Of a DNA stretch of 8,902 bases, positions 1-6,735 are shown in pieces; the first letter of the stretch is position 1; each line of letters begins with the position of its first letter. Below the pieces are notes generated by a model that ran no database searches, had not been told where the DNA came from, and saw nothing but the letters and a program-made list of their open reading frames with translations. A program made the translations under genes and the position numbers. The stretch lies in the NCBI GenBank assembly GCA_023399105.1, contig JAEWQT010000175.1, forward strand, positions 1 through 8,902, read 5' to 3'. The stretch comes from Pseudomonadota bacterium. GTDB lineage: Bacteria; Pseudomonadota; Gammaproteobacteria; Pseudomonadales; Oceanobacteraceae.

Positions 1-1697
1 GCCTGCGGGTTTTCTTTCAGCAGCACCAGATAGGCGGTACGGCGCACCACGGCTTCCAGCAGCGGCATCACCCGTTGCAGGGTGATCACCGGTTGCGGTT
101 GTTGCCAGAGTTCGCGCAGCAGCAGCGGCATTAAGGCATCCAGCCGTTCGCGGCCGATTTGCTGCATACCCAGTACGGCGCGCGATTCGCGGAACAGACG
201 CAACTGTTCCTGTACCTCGCCGAAGCCATTGCAAGGGCAGGGGTGCTGCTGCAGAAAGGCCTGTTGTTCCTGCTCATCCAGATCGTCCAGCCACATATCG
301 GCCCATTGCTGCAGCTCATCGCCGTTGCTCTGGTCGTCTTCATCACTGGCGACGATCTGGGCAAAATGATGCCGCACCCGCGCCCGGTGTTGTTCCAGTT
401 GCTGCAGGTAAGCCGGCCAGTCATCGCTGCCCATGGCCAGTGCCACCCGCGCCTGCGCGGTAGCGTCTTCCGGCAGCAGCTGGGTTTGTTCATCGTTAAG
501 GGCTTGTAATGCGTGCTCGCTGTCGCGCAGGAATAAATAGGCCTCACGCAATTCGGTGCAGGCGGCCGCTGGCAGGTAACCTTCGGCGGCGAGAATATCC
601 AGCACTTTGATGATTTCGCGGGTTTGCAGAATTTTATCCTGGCCACCGCGGATCAGCTGGAAGGCCTGCACAATAAATTCCACTTCGCGGATGCCGCCGG
701 AGCCGAGTTTGACGTTGTTTTCCAGCCCGCGCCGGCGCACTTCGGCGTTGATCATGGCTTTCATTGAGCGCAGCGAATCGAAGGCGCTGTAGTCGACGTA
801 CACGCGGTAGGTAAAGGGCCGCAGAATGCCCAGCAGTTCACGCGCGGCGGGCAGGTGTTCACCGTTCATCACCCGCGCTTTGACCATGGCGTAGCGTTCC
901 CAGTCGCGGCCCTGATCCTGGTAATACTCTTCCAGTGAACGGAAATTCATCACCAGCGGGCCGCTTTGGCCGTAGGGGCGCAGGCGCATATCGGTGCGAA
1001 ACACAAAGCCATCGGCGGTGGGTTTATCCAGGGCCTGAATCAGCTTTTGCCCGAGCTTAACGAAAAATTCCTGATTGCTGATGACTTTGGGGCCGGTGGT
1101 ATCGCCGCTTTCCGGGTAGGTGAAAATCAGGTCGATGTCAGAGCTTAAATTCAGTTCGTAGGCACCGAGTTTGCCCATGCCCAGCACCAGCATGCTTTGT
1201 TCCGCACCGCTCTGGCGGCCCATGGGGCGGCCATGGCGTTCGGCCAGTAAGGTGGTTAAGAAATCCAGCGAGCGTACCACGCACTCATCGGCCAGGTCGG
1301 ACAGCGCCCGCGTGGTTTCCAGCGTGGGTGCCAGTCGCAACAGGTCGCGCCAGATAATCTGCACCATGGCGCGGCGGCGCAATTTACGCAGCGCTTTGCC
1401 CCAGTCGTCTTCATTACTGGCGCCGGCGGCTAATTCATCCAGCCAGGCGGCAATCATGGGGCGGGTCAGGGGTTGCAGAAAACGGTTTTCCAGCAGCGCG
1501 GTGGTAAACCAGGCGGCTTCACGGGGCAGGGCATCGGCCACATAGCGGCTGATGGTCAGTACCCGCTGCGCCTGTTGCTGTTGTTGTTCCGACAGTTGTG
1601 CCCATAACCCCGGCCAATCCAGCCCATGGTGTATGCCGTGATCGGTCAGTTGGGTCTGGATGTGCTGCCAGTGGGCAGCGAGGCTGGCGGGCAACAT
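1..1697 (-). CDS. glnE: Bifunctional glutamine synthetase adenylyltransferase/adenylyl-removing enzyme, N-terminal part (cut by window edge)
   Basis: GlnE adds AMP to, and removes it from, glutamine synthetase in the cytoplasm, under control of PII and glutamine. It thereby tunes nitrogen assimilation. The frame is open from an ATG at 1697 to base 1, giving about 565 codons of a family that is usually near 950. What is present is the N-terminal adenylyl-removing nucleotidyltransferase domain and the central linker; the C-terminal adenylylating domain lies beyond the left edge. Visible family signatures are GMGKLGAYELN followed by SSDIDLIF (residues about 173-192, with the metal-binding pair D187 and D189), DMRLRPYGQSGPLV (from about 236), GRDWERYAMVKAR (about 260-272) and GSGGIREVEF (332-341). 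An in-frame TAA lies at 1734-1736, 13 codons upstream. A GGAG lies 10 nt before the ATG, which supports this start. It sits 87 nt downstream of the antiporter gene on the same strand. No clear promoter is visible in that gap, so read-through is possible. I am very confident of the identity. Confidence 0.96.
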   Translation of the reverse strand, partial: MLPASLAAHWQHIQTQLTDHGIHHGLDWPGLWAQLSEQQQQQAQRVLTISRYVADALPREAAWFTTALLENRFLQPLTRPMIAAWLDELAAGASNEDDWGKALRKLRRRAMVQIIWRDLLRLAPTLETTRALSDLADECVVRSLDFLTTLLAERHGRPMGRQSGAEQSMLVLGMGKLGAYELNLSSDIDLIFTYPESGDTTGPKVISNQEFFVKLGQKLIQALDKPTADGFVFRTDMRLRPYGQSGPLVMNFRSLEEYYQDQGRDWERYAMVKARVMNGEHLPAARELLGILRPFTYRVYVDYSAFDSLRSMKAMINAEVRRRGLENNVKLGSGGIREVEFIVQAFQLIRGGQDKILQTREIIKVLDILAAEGYLPAAACTELREAYLFLRDSEHALQALNDEQTQLLPEDATAQARVALAMGSDDWPAYLQQLEQHRARVRHHFAQIVASDEDDQSNGDELQQWADMWLDDLDEQEQQAFLQQHPCPCNGFGEVQEQLRLFRESRAVLGMQQIGRERLDALMPLLLRELWQQPQPVITLQRVMPLLEAVVRRTAYLVLLKENPQ

Positions 1698-1735
1698 AGA
1701 GCGCTGACTCCGGTGCGGAAAGGAAGAGCTAATTT

Positions 1736-1775
1736 AGCACGCCGGTGGGGTTCAGGGCTTCCCGTCCGGCGTGCG
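1736..1775 (-). terminator. GC-rich inverted repeat between nhaC and glnE; possible weak terminator or attenuator
   Basis: GCACGCCGG at 1737-1745 is perfectly complementary to CCGGCGTGC at 1766-1774, giving a 9-bp stem with a 20-nt loop. It starts 10 nt after the antiporter stop codon and ends about 40 nt before the glnE start. Read on the minus strand, the stem is followed by TAAATTAGC rather than a T-run, so it is not a canonical intrinsic terminator. It could dampen read-through into glnE, protect the 3' end of the upstream message, or be incidental. Confidence 0.35.
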
Positions 1776-1784
1776 CTGTTGGTA

Positions 1785-3257
1785 TTACAGCGCCAGAACA
1801 ATAAAGCCGAAGAAGGCCAGTACCGCACCGATTAAGGCGTAGGGCAGCTGGGTAACCGCATGGCTGACCAGATCACAGCCGGAACCCTGCGCCGCCAGAA
1901 TGGTGGAGTCACTGTAAAAACAGGCCTGGCTACCGAACGAGCTGGCCGACAGCAGCGCACCGATTACCAGCGGAATGTCGGCTTCTACCGCTACCGCCAG
2001 TGGCATCACGATAGGAATAGACACCGCAAAAATGCCCCAGCTGGAACCGGTGGTAAAGGCCAGCACCGCCATGGCGACGAACACCAGTGCCGGCAGCATT
2101 TGCGGGGTCATGTAGGGGGCCATGTTGTCGATAACGTAACGGGGCAGGCCGAGCTGGTCGGAAATATCTTTGAATACAAAGGCCGCAATCACCGTGCAGA
2201 TGGCCGGCAGCATGGTTTTAAAACCGTGCATCATGGTTTCCATCATTTCGGTGAAGGGCATCAGGCGCTGCACCATATACATCGGAATGGTCACAATAAA
2301 GGTCAGAATCAGGGCCGGCCAGATATCGGCATCAAACCAGATGGTGAAGCCAATCAGCATCAGCATCGGCAGCAGGAAGTTGTGCAGACGGCCGGTTTTT
2401 TTGTTGGCGGCGTCGAACTCTTCTTCAAAGGCTTCTACGGCAAAGTCATCGCTGGTGGCCGGGACATCAGCAGAGGTAGCCGGTAAGGCATCACGCAGAA
2501 CGCCACCCTGCTGGGCCGCCAGTTCGGCTTTTTTCATCGGGCCGAATAACGGAATGATGCCGAGAATGACCAGTGGCACGATGATCAGTGCGAGCCAGGC
2601 GTAGAGCATATAAGGGATGGCCGACATATAGGTTTTAATGCCATTGGGGTCGGTTTCCGGGGCAATACCATTGGCCACCAGTAAGCCGCCGAAGAAAATC
2701 GCCCAGGTCGAAATCGGCACCAGCACGCACATGGGGGCGGCGGTGGAGTCGACCACATAAGAGAGCATTTCCCGCGATACTTTGAATTTATCGGTGATGC
2801 GCTTCATGGTTTCACCCACGGCCAGCGCATTCAGGTAATCGTCGATAAAAATCAGCAAACCCAGGAAGTAGGTCATTAATAAAGAAGGCTTACGGCCGCT
2901 GGCGTATTGCTGCGCGATGCGGCCAAAGGCAAAGGCGCCGCCGGTGTGTACCAGCAGGGCAATCAGAGCACCGAAGCCACCGCACACCAGAATCAGCCAG
3001 CCGATGGTTTCGTCCTGCATCACCCGCAACGAGGTATCACCCAGGTTGAATAAGGAATCCAGCGGTGAGCCACCCAACAGCAGCAGGCCGGCGGCCGAGC
3101 CCAGCACCAGCGCCAGAATCGGGCGTTTCAGCCAGACCGCAAACAACAACACCAGCACCGGCGGAATCAGACTGAGGGCTGTCGGCTCAACAGCTGCGGC
3201 TTCAACCGCAGCGGCAACAGGTTCGGCGAGGCTTTCAACCAGGGCATCTGTTGTCAT
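1785..3257 (-). CDS. nhaC: Na+/H+ antiporter, NhaC family
   Basis: This is a 490-residue polytopic inner-membrane protein of the NhaC antiporter family. Members exchange protons for sodium or, in some cases, for organic anions, so the exact substrate is not certain. Hydrophobic segments run through residues 29-62, 86-112, 126-148, 166-196, 211-236, 293-330, 350-372, 388-440 and 469-490. Family-like features are the IDDYLNALAVGETMKR stretch (138-153), the conserved DSTAAPMCVLVPISTWAIF region (170-188), FTTGSSWGIF (401-410) and the SDSTILAAQGSGCD segment (449-462). Residues 261-282 form an acidic hydrophilic loop. The first 28 residues are an Ala/Val/Glu-rich extension before the first membrane segment. 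The start is forced by an in-frame TGA at 3270-3272; the next Met is residue 80. The Shine-Dalgarno is poor (only GATGAG/GAGAAC-like). It is transcribed divergently from mrcB and lies upstream of glnE. Family is sure; substrate and gene symbol are less so. Confidence 0.88.
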   Translation of the reverse strand: MTTDALVESLAEPVAAAVEAAAVEPTALSLIPPVLVLLFAVWLKRPILALVLGSAAGLLLLGGSPLDSLFNLGDTSLRVMQDETIGWLILVCGGFGALIALLVHTGGAFAFGRIAQQYASGRKPSLLMTYFLGLLIFIDDYLNALAVGETMKRITDKFKVSREMLSYVVDSTAAPMCVLVPISTWAIFFGGLLVANGIAPETDPNGIKTYMSAIPYMLYAWLALIIVPLVILGIIPLFGPMKKAELAAQQGGVLRDALPATSADVPATSDDFAVEAFEEEFDAANKKTGRLHNFLLPMLMLIGFTIWFDADIWPALILTFIVTIPMYMVQRLMPFTEMMETMMHGFKTMLPAICTVIAAFVFKDISDQLGLPRYVIDNMAPYMTPQMLPALVFVAMAVLAFTTGSSWGIFAVSIPIVMPLAVAVEADIPLVIGALLSASSFGSQACFYSDSTILAAQGSGCDLVSHAVTQLPYALIGAVLAFFGFIVLAL

Positions 3258-3343
3258 CTTGTTTTGTTCTCATCGTTCTTCCGGCGGGCCGGAGGGTAGT
3301 TGGGGGGGCGATTGCAGCGCGCAATGATGGCAATATCCGGCGA

Positions 3344-3372
3344 AAAATACAGACAATAGATTGGATTGTCAC
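3344..3372 (-). promoter_or_regulatory. Candidate sigma70 promoter for nhaC
   Basis: On the minus strand GTGACA (3372-3367, 5/6 match to the -35 consensus) is followed after 17 nt by TATTTT (3349-3344, 4/6 match to the -10). Transcription would begin near 3337, leaving a leader of about 80 nt before the nhaC ATG. The leader contains a small hairpin, with TCCGG at 3280-3284 and CCGGA at 3289-3293, about 20 nt from the start codon. This is inferred from motif match and position only. Confidence 0.35.
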
Positions 3373-3421
3373 GATCAATGTTTTTGCGCCTGAGACGGCA
3401 GCCGCTGGGCGTAATAAGCCG

Positions 3422-3450
3422 GTTATCACTGTCATAACGTCGCTGTTATG
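3422..3450. promoter_or_regulatory. Possible operator: three alternating GTTAT/ATAAC half-sites over the mrcB promoter
   Basis: GTTAT occurs at 3422-3426, its complement ATAAC at 3434-3438, and GTTAT again at 3445-3449. The second and third extend to a perfect CATAAC-6 nt-GTTATG palindrome (3433-3438 and 3445-3450) that covers the spacer and -10 of the candidate mrcB promoter. The first and second make a 5-bp palindrome with a 7-nt gap. Such symmetric half-sites could bind a dimeric regulator, but the motif is short and AT-rich, and I cannot name a regulator. Confidence 0.3.
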
Positions 3451-3452
3451 AT
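3423..3452 (+). promoter_or_regulatory. Candidate extended -10 promoter for mrcB
   Basis: TTATCA (3423-3428, 4/6 to the -35) and TATGAT (3447-3452, 5/6 to the -10) are separated by 18 nt. TG sits one base upstream of the -10 (TGTTATGAT), an extended -10 element. Transcription would start near 3459, about 27 nt before the mrcB GTG, so the leader would be short. This is a strong motif in the right place, but not proven. Confidence 0.55.
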
Positions 3453-3475
3453 GCCGCCCTGTTTTTTTATTGTTC

Positions 3476-3488
3476 CGGAGTCGCTGTG
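3476..3488 (+). promoter_or_regulatory. Ribosome binding site that fixes the GTG start of mrcB
   Basis: CGGAG at 3476-3480 is followed by 5 nt and then GTG at 3486-3488. No ATG lies in frame between this point and the candidate -10, so the GTG is the best-supported start. The encoded N-terminus (basic, followed by one membrane segment) agrees with the family. Confidence 0.75.
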
Positions 3489-5798
3489 CCGCGCCGTAAA
3501 CCTGCATCACGGAAATCTGCCCGCTCTGCGGTTGCCCGCCCCTGGCCGCGCTGGCTGACCTGGTTATTGCGCCTCGCCGTACTGGGCCTGGTGCTGCTGA
3601 GTGTGTGGCTGGTATGGCTGGATGCTCAGGTGCGGGCGCGCTTCGATGGCAATAAATGGACCTTGCCGGCCAAGGTGTATGCGCGCCCCTTAACCCTGTA
3701 CCCCGGGCGTTTGTTAAGCCCGGAACAGCTCAGTGCCGAACTGCAGTGGGCCGATTACCGGATGGTGAGCGATACCGTGCGGGCCGGCACTTATCGTCGT
3801 GAAGGACTGGTGTTCAGCATTCATCGCCGCGCCTTCCCGTTCTGGGATGGCCCGGAACCGGCGCGGCGCTTAGCGGTGCGGTTGCAGGATAACCGGGTGG
3901 CGGAAATCTTGGAAAATGGCGAGTCGCTGCCCATCGTGCGGCTGGAACCACAATACATTGGCGGAATTTTTCCGGCGCATAACGAAGACCGGCAGCTGGT
4001 GCGGCTGGAGGATGTGCCGCCGGCTTTAGTGGCGGCGCTGATCGTCACCGAAGACAAAGCTTTTTTTGACCACTTTGGTATTTCTTTGCGCGGTATTGCC
4101 CGCGCGCTGGTGGCCAACCTGCAGGCCGGCGGCGTGGTGCAGGGTGGCTCCACATTGACGCAGCAGCTGGTGAAAAACTTTTTCCTCAGCAGCGACCGTA
4201 CCCTCATCCGCAAAGGCCAGGAAGCCTTAATGGCCTTGCTGCTGGAGCTGCACTACAGCAAAGAAGAAATTCTGCAGGCCTATTTAAATGAAGTGTATCT
4301 GGGCCAGGCCGGCCGCCGGGCCATTCACGGTTTCGGCTTGGCATCGCGCTTTTATTTTGGCAAACCGCTGAACGAACTCGACCATGCCGAAATCGCCACC
4401 CTGGTGGGGCTGGTGAAAGGGGCTTCTTATTACAACCCGCGCCGTAATCCGCAACGGGCCAAAGAACGCCGTGATCTGGTGCTGGCGCTAATGGAAAATC
4501 AGCAGATTATCACCGGCGCCGAGCGCATCCGGGCCCAGGCGCAGCCGTTGCGGACGGCCGATGCCAACCGCGCTGGTCAGCGTGAATATCCGGCCTTTCT
4601 GGAGCTGGCGCGAGCGCAGTTACAACGCGATTACCGGCTGGAAGATTTGCAGAGCGAAGGCCTGCATATTTTCACCACGCTCGATCCCTGGGCTCAGCAT
4701 GCGGTGGAAGAAGCCGCCGCCGTGCATTTGCAACGGCTGGAGCAACGCCATCCGCAACAACGTGGTCAGCTGCAGACGGCGGCGGTGATCACCAGTGTCG
4801 ATGGCGGCGAAGTGCGGGCGTTACTGGGGGGGCGCGAGGCTGAGTTTTTTGGCTTCAACCGGGCTCTGAACGCCCGCCGTGCGATTGGTTCGCTGTCCAA
4901 ACCGGTGGTGTTTCTGGCCGCTCTGGACAGTGGCCGCTGGCACTGGGGCAGCATGATTGATGATAAAGAGGTAACGGTTTCCGGTCCTGGCGGTCAGCTA
5001 TGGCAGCCGCAAAATTACAATCGCCGTTCTTACGGCCCCGTGCCGCTGGTGGATTCGCTGGCGCTGTCGCTGAACCAGTCCACCGCCCGGCTGGGGATGA
5101 ATGTGGGGTTGAGCAAGGTAGCTGATACCTTCCGCCGGCTGGGGCTGGAAGATGAGGTGCCGCCTTATCCGTCGATGTTGTTGGGTGCGATTCCGATGTC
5201 ACCGCTGCAGGTGGCGGGGCTGTACCAGAGCATCGCGTCGCAGGGGTTTGTGATGCCGTTACGCAGCATTGAAGCAGTCACCGATCTGCAAGGGCAGACG
5301 CTATCGTCCTACGGTTTGCGCGGCGAACAACGCTTTGATGCCAGCCTGATGCGCTGGCTGCGCTGGGGCATGGAGCAGGTGGCCGAGCGTGGTACGGCCA
5401 AGGCCCTGGCGCCGGCGTTATCATTACCGTTAGCGGCTAAAACCGGGACCAGTAATGACCAGCGTGACGCCTGGTTTGCCGGCTTTGATAACCAGCATGT
5501 GGGGGTCGTTTGGGTCGGCCGTGATGATAACGAACCGATGCCTTTTGCCGGCAGTGGCGCGGCACTGCCGGTGTGGCGGGACGCATTTGTGAAAATGGGC
5601 AGCGAACCCTTGCCAGCTATCCCCTGGTCGTGGATAACGGTGGATGATCTGGGCCGCGTGCAGGGTGAAGGTTGTGGGGGCGTGCGTTACCCCATGCCCG
5701 CCAGCCGTATGCCGGCCGGAATAACACCCTGTGTCAGTGCGCCTGCTGCTGACCACCCGACAAAGGAAAAACGTTCATGGTTCGATTGGTTGTTCTGA
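3486..5798 (+). CDS. mrcB: Penicillin-binding protein 1b, bifunctional peptidoglycan glycosyltransferase/transpeptidase
   Basis: This class A PBP polymerises lipid II into glycan strands and cross-links the peptides on the periplasmic face of the inner membrane. The 770 residues run in the expected order. First come a basic cytoplasmic tail (1-22) and one membrane anchor (about 24-45). A UB2H-like regulatory region follows (about 65-150). Next is a GT51 glycosyltransferase domain with the catalytic Glu in VTEDKAFF (E189), GGSTLTQQLVKN (220-231) and AYLNEVYLGQ (265-274). The transpeptidase domain carries the nucleophile in SLSK (S469, K472), SLN (528-530) and KTGT (652-655). All expected catalytic motifs are intact. 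The UB2H region separates PBP1b from PBP1a; in the family it is where outer-membrane lipoprotein activators act. The start is a GTG with a good ribosome binding site. The 3' end overlaps the downstream lipoprotein gene by 22 nt, so the two are almost surely co-transcribed. Length is slightly under the 844 of E. coli PBP1b, mainly through shorter termini. Confidence 0.95.
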   Translation: MPRRKPASRKSARSAVARPWPRWLTWLLRLAVLGLVLLSVWLVWLDAQVRARFDGNKWTLPAKVYARPLTLYPGRLLSPEQLSAELQWADYRMVSDTVRAGTYRREGLVFSIHRRAFPFWDGPEPARRLAVRLQDNRVAEILENGESLPIVRLEPQYIGGIFPAHNEDRQLVRLEDVPPALVAALIVTEDKAFFDHFGISLRGIARALVANLQAGGVVQGGSTLTQQLVKNFFLSSDRTLIRKGQEALMALLLELHYSKEEILQAYLNEVYLGQAGRRAIHGFGLASRFYFGKPLNELDHAEIATLVGLVKGASYYNPRRNPQRAKERRDLVLALMENQQIITGAERIRAQAQPLRTADANRAGQREYPAFLELARAQLQRDYRLEDLQSEGLHIFTTLDPWAQHAVEEAAAVHLQRLEQRHPQQRGQLQTAAVITSVDGGEVRALLGGREAEFFGFNRALNARRAIGSLSKPVVFLAALDSGRWHWGSMIDDKEVTVSGPGGQLWQPQNYNRRSYGPVPLVDSLALSLNQSTARLGMNVGLSKVADTFRRLGLEDEVPPYPSMLLGAIPMSPLQVAGLYQSIASQGFVMPLRSIEAVTDLQGQTLSSYGLRGEQRFDASLMRWLRWGMEQVAERGTAKALAPALSLPLAAKTGTSNDQRDAWFAGFDNQHVGVVWVGRDDNEPMPFAGSGAALPVWRDAFVKMGSEPLPAIPWSWITVDDLGRVQGEGCGGVRYPMPASRMPAGITPCVSAPAADHPTKEKRSWFDWLF

Positions 5799-6235
5799 GC
5801 CTGTTGCTGGCCCTGGCGGGTTGTGCGCCCTCACCGCTGCGGCAATTGCAGGAGCCGGCCGGCGCCGACGATCTGCCCGATTGGCAGGCTGGCACCTTAA
5901 CCGCGCTGGACGAAGGCCAGCATCATCCGGCGGTGGCCAGCTTGTTGCGTCAGGCCGAGCAGGCGCGGCAACAGCGGCGCTGGGATCGGGTACATACTTA
6001 CCTGGATCAGGCGCGGCAGATTCAGCCGCGTAATCCGGCTATTTTTTATCGTCAGGCCTGGGTGCGACTGCAGCAGAATGAACCGCAACAGGCCGAGCAT
6101 TTATTGCGCCGGGCACTGGTGTTTGCCGGTGATGATCTGGTCTTAAAACGGCGTCTGAATGCGTTGCTGGCGGAAGCGCTGGATGCCCAGGGGCGACCAG
6201 CAGAAGCCGATGCCGCCCGTCAGCCATTCTATTAA
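5777..6235 (+). CDS. lpoP: TPR lipoprotein, probable PBP1b activator (LpoP-like)
   Basis: This is a 152-residue lipoprotein. A hydrophobic signal peptide ends in the lipobox LAGC, with the lipidated Cys at position 16. The next residue is Ala rather than Asp, which favours sorting to the outer membrane. After a linker (17-48), helical repeats with tetratricopeptide spacing run from about 50 to 147. The clearest are around RRWDRVHTYLDQARQIQP (67-84) and NEPQQAEHLLRRAL (101-114), with a weaker repeat at the C-terminus. The start is supported by AAAGGA 9 nt upstream. The ATG lies inside the end of mrcB. Pseudomonas aeruginosa LpoP is a TPR outer-membrane lipoprotein that activates PBP1b and is genetically linked to its gene. 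Architecture and position match, so I infer the same role here. I recall that work from memory and could not align the proteins. The fallback call is an uncharacterised TPR lipoprotein. Confidence 0.72.
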   Translation: MVRLVVLSLLLALAGCAPSPLRQLQEPAGADDLPDWQAGTLTALDEGQHHPAVASLLRQAEQARQQRRWDRVHTYLDQARQIQPRNPAIFYRQAWVRLQQNEPQQAEHLLRRALVFAGDDLVLKRRLNALLAEALDAQGRPAEADAARQPFY

Positions 6236-6243
6236 TCCGTTCT

Positions 6244-6264
6244 GGTTAATGCCGCTGTTTAACC
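6244..6264. terminator. Short inverted repeat between convergent genes; weak terminator candidate
   Basis: GGTTAA (6244-6249) and TTAACC (6259-6264) form a perfect 6-bp palindrome with a 9-nt loop. It lies in the 30-nt gap between the lipoprotein stop and the end of the chemoreceptor remnant. The stem is AT-rich and lacks a following T-run on either strand, so termination activity is doubtful. Confidence 0.2.
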
Positions 6265-6265
6265 G

Positions 6266-6678
6266 CTAGCCGCTGACGCGGAACTGTTTCAGCAGGCCGC
6301 GTAAGTCTTTGGCCATGGCTGATAAGCGTCCGGAATCGGTAGCCGCTGCAGCACTCTGGCCGGAGGTTTGCTCGCTGATGTCGCGGATGACCGCCAGGTT
6401 GCCGGTTACTTCAGCAATGGCATGGCTTTGGTCAATTTCTTCGGTGGCGGTGGCAATCATATCGGTTTCATGAAATTGCCGTTGTGCGCCATCGTTCATC
6501 GCCTGGGTTGAGGTACGGAAGGTGTCGCTCAGTTCCTGCAGGCGTGCCAACACCCGGTTGGCTTCGCGCACCAGCACCGCCGGCAGGCCAATAATAACGA
6601 CACGCCAAACAGGGCGCTGGTAACGCCCAGAAAAAAACGGCCGGCTTGTTGATAAAATTCGTCGCGCAGCGTGCTCAT
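6266..6678 (-). pseudogene. Degenerate methyl-accepting chemotaxis protein (frameshift plus internal deletion)
   Basis: Reading leftward from ATG at 6678 (AAGAGG ribosome binding site just upstream), the frame encodes MSTLRDEFYQQAGR and a hydrophobic stretch FFLGVTSALFGV. Near 6600 the coding signal moves to another frame that continues the membrane segment as VIIGLPAVLV. It then runs to a TAG at 6266-6268. One missing base around 6599-6604 explains the shift. The second part carries chemoreceptor helix sequence: HETDMIATATEEI, then DQSHAIAEVTGN, AVIRDISEQTSGQ and a typical C-terminus ending LRGLLKQFRVSG. In an intact receptor the first of these blocks lies in the descending helix and the rest in the returning helix. 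Here they are adjacent, so well over 100 residues are missing, including the hairpin tip that binds CheA and CheW. No periplasmic sensor or HAMP domain is recognisable. The total is about 137 codons against roughly 500 or more for the family. I infer a non-functional relic. A sequencing error could explain the frameshift but not the deletion. Confidence 0.8.
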
Positions 6679-6706
6679 ACCTGTATAACCTCTTAAACCT
6701 GCTGAC

Positions 6707-6735
6707 ATTATCGGCAGCCGTTTAATTTTAGTTAA
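6707..6735 (-). promoter_or_regulatory. Candidate promoter upstream of the chemoreceptor remnant
   Basis: On the minus strand TTAACT (6735-6730, 4/6 to the -35) and GATAAT (6712-6707, 5/6 to the -10) are separated by 17 nt. They lie 29 nt upstream of the remnant's ATG. The -35 overlaps the stop codon of the upstream membrane protein gene. If real, the relic kept its own promoter and ribosome binding site. Confidence 0.35.

Noticed and set aside
131..646. Minus-strand open frame of 171 codons near the left edge
   Set aside because: It overlaps the glnE reading frame on the same strand in another phase. The glnE frame carries continuous family signatures and this one carries none.
1860..2486. 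Long plus-strand open frame (208 codons) opposite the antiporter gene
   Set aside because: It lies wholly antisense to a well-supported NhaC coding region. Its translation is rich in His, Gln, Arg and Gly with no recognisable motif, which is typical of a shadow frame.
6266..6577. Treating the 103-codon frame as an independent intact gene starting at GTG 6577
   Set aside because: Receptor-like sequence continues upstream of this GTG in the same frame and then in the frame of the ATG at 6678, which has a ribosome binding site. The GTG is internal to a broken gene.
6631..6637. Seven-A run as the site of the chemoreceptor frameshift
   Set aside because: Homopolymers are common frameshift sites, but translation shows the hydrophobic FFLGVTSALFGV stretch continuing in the original frame after this run. 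The shift therefore lies later, near 6600.
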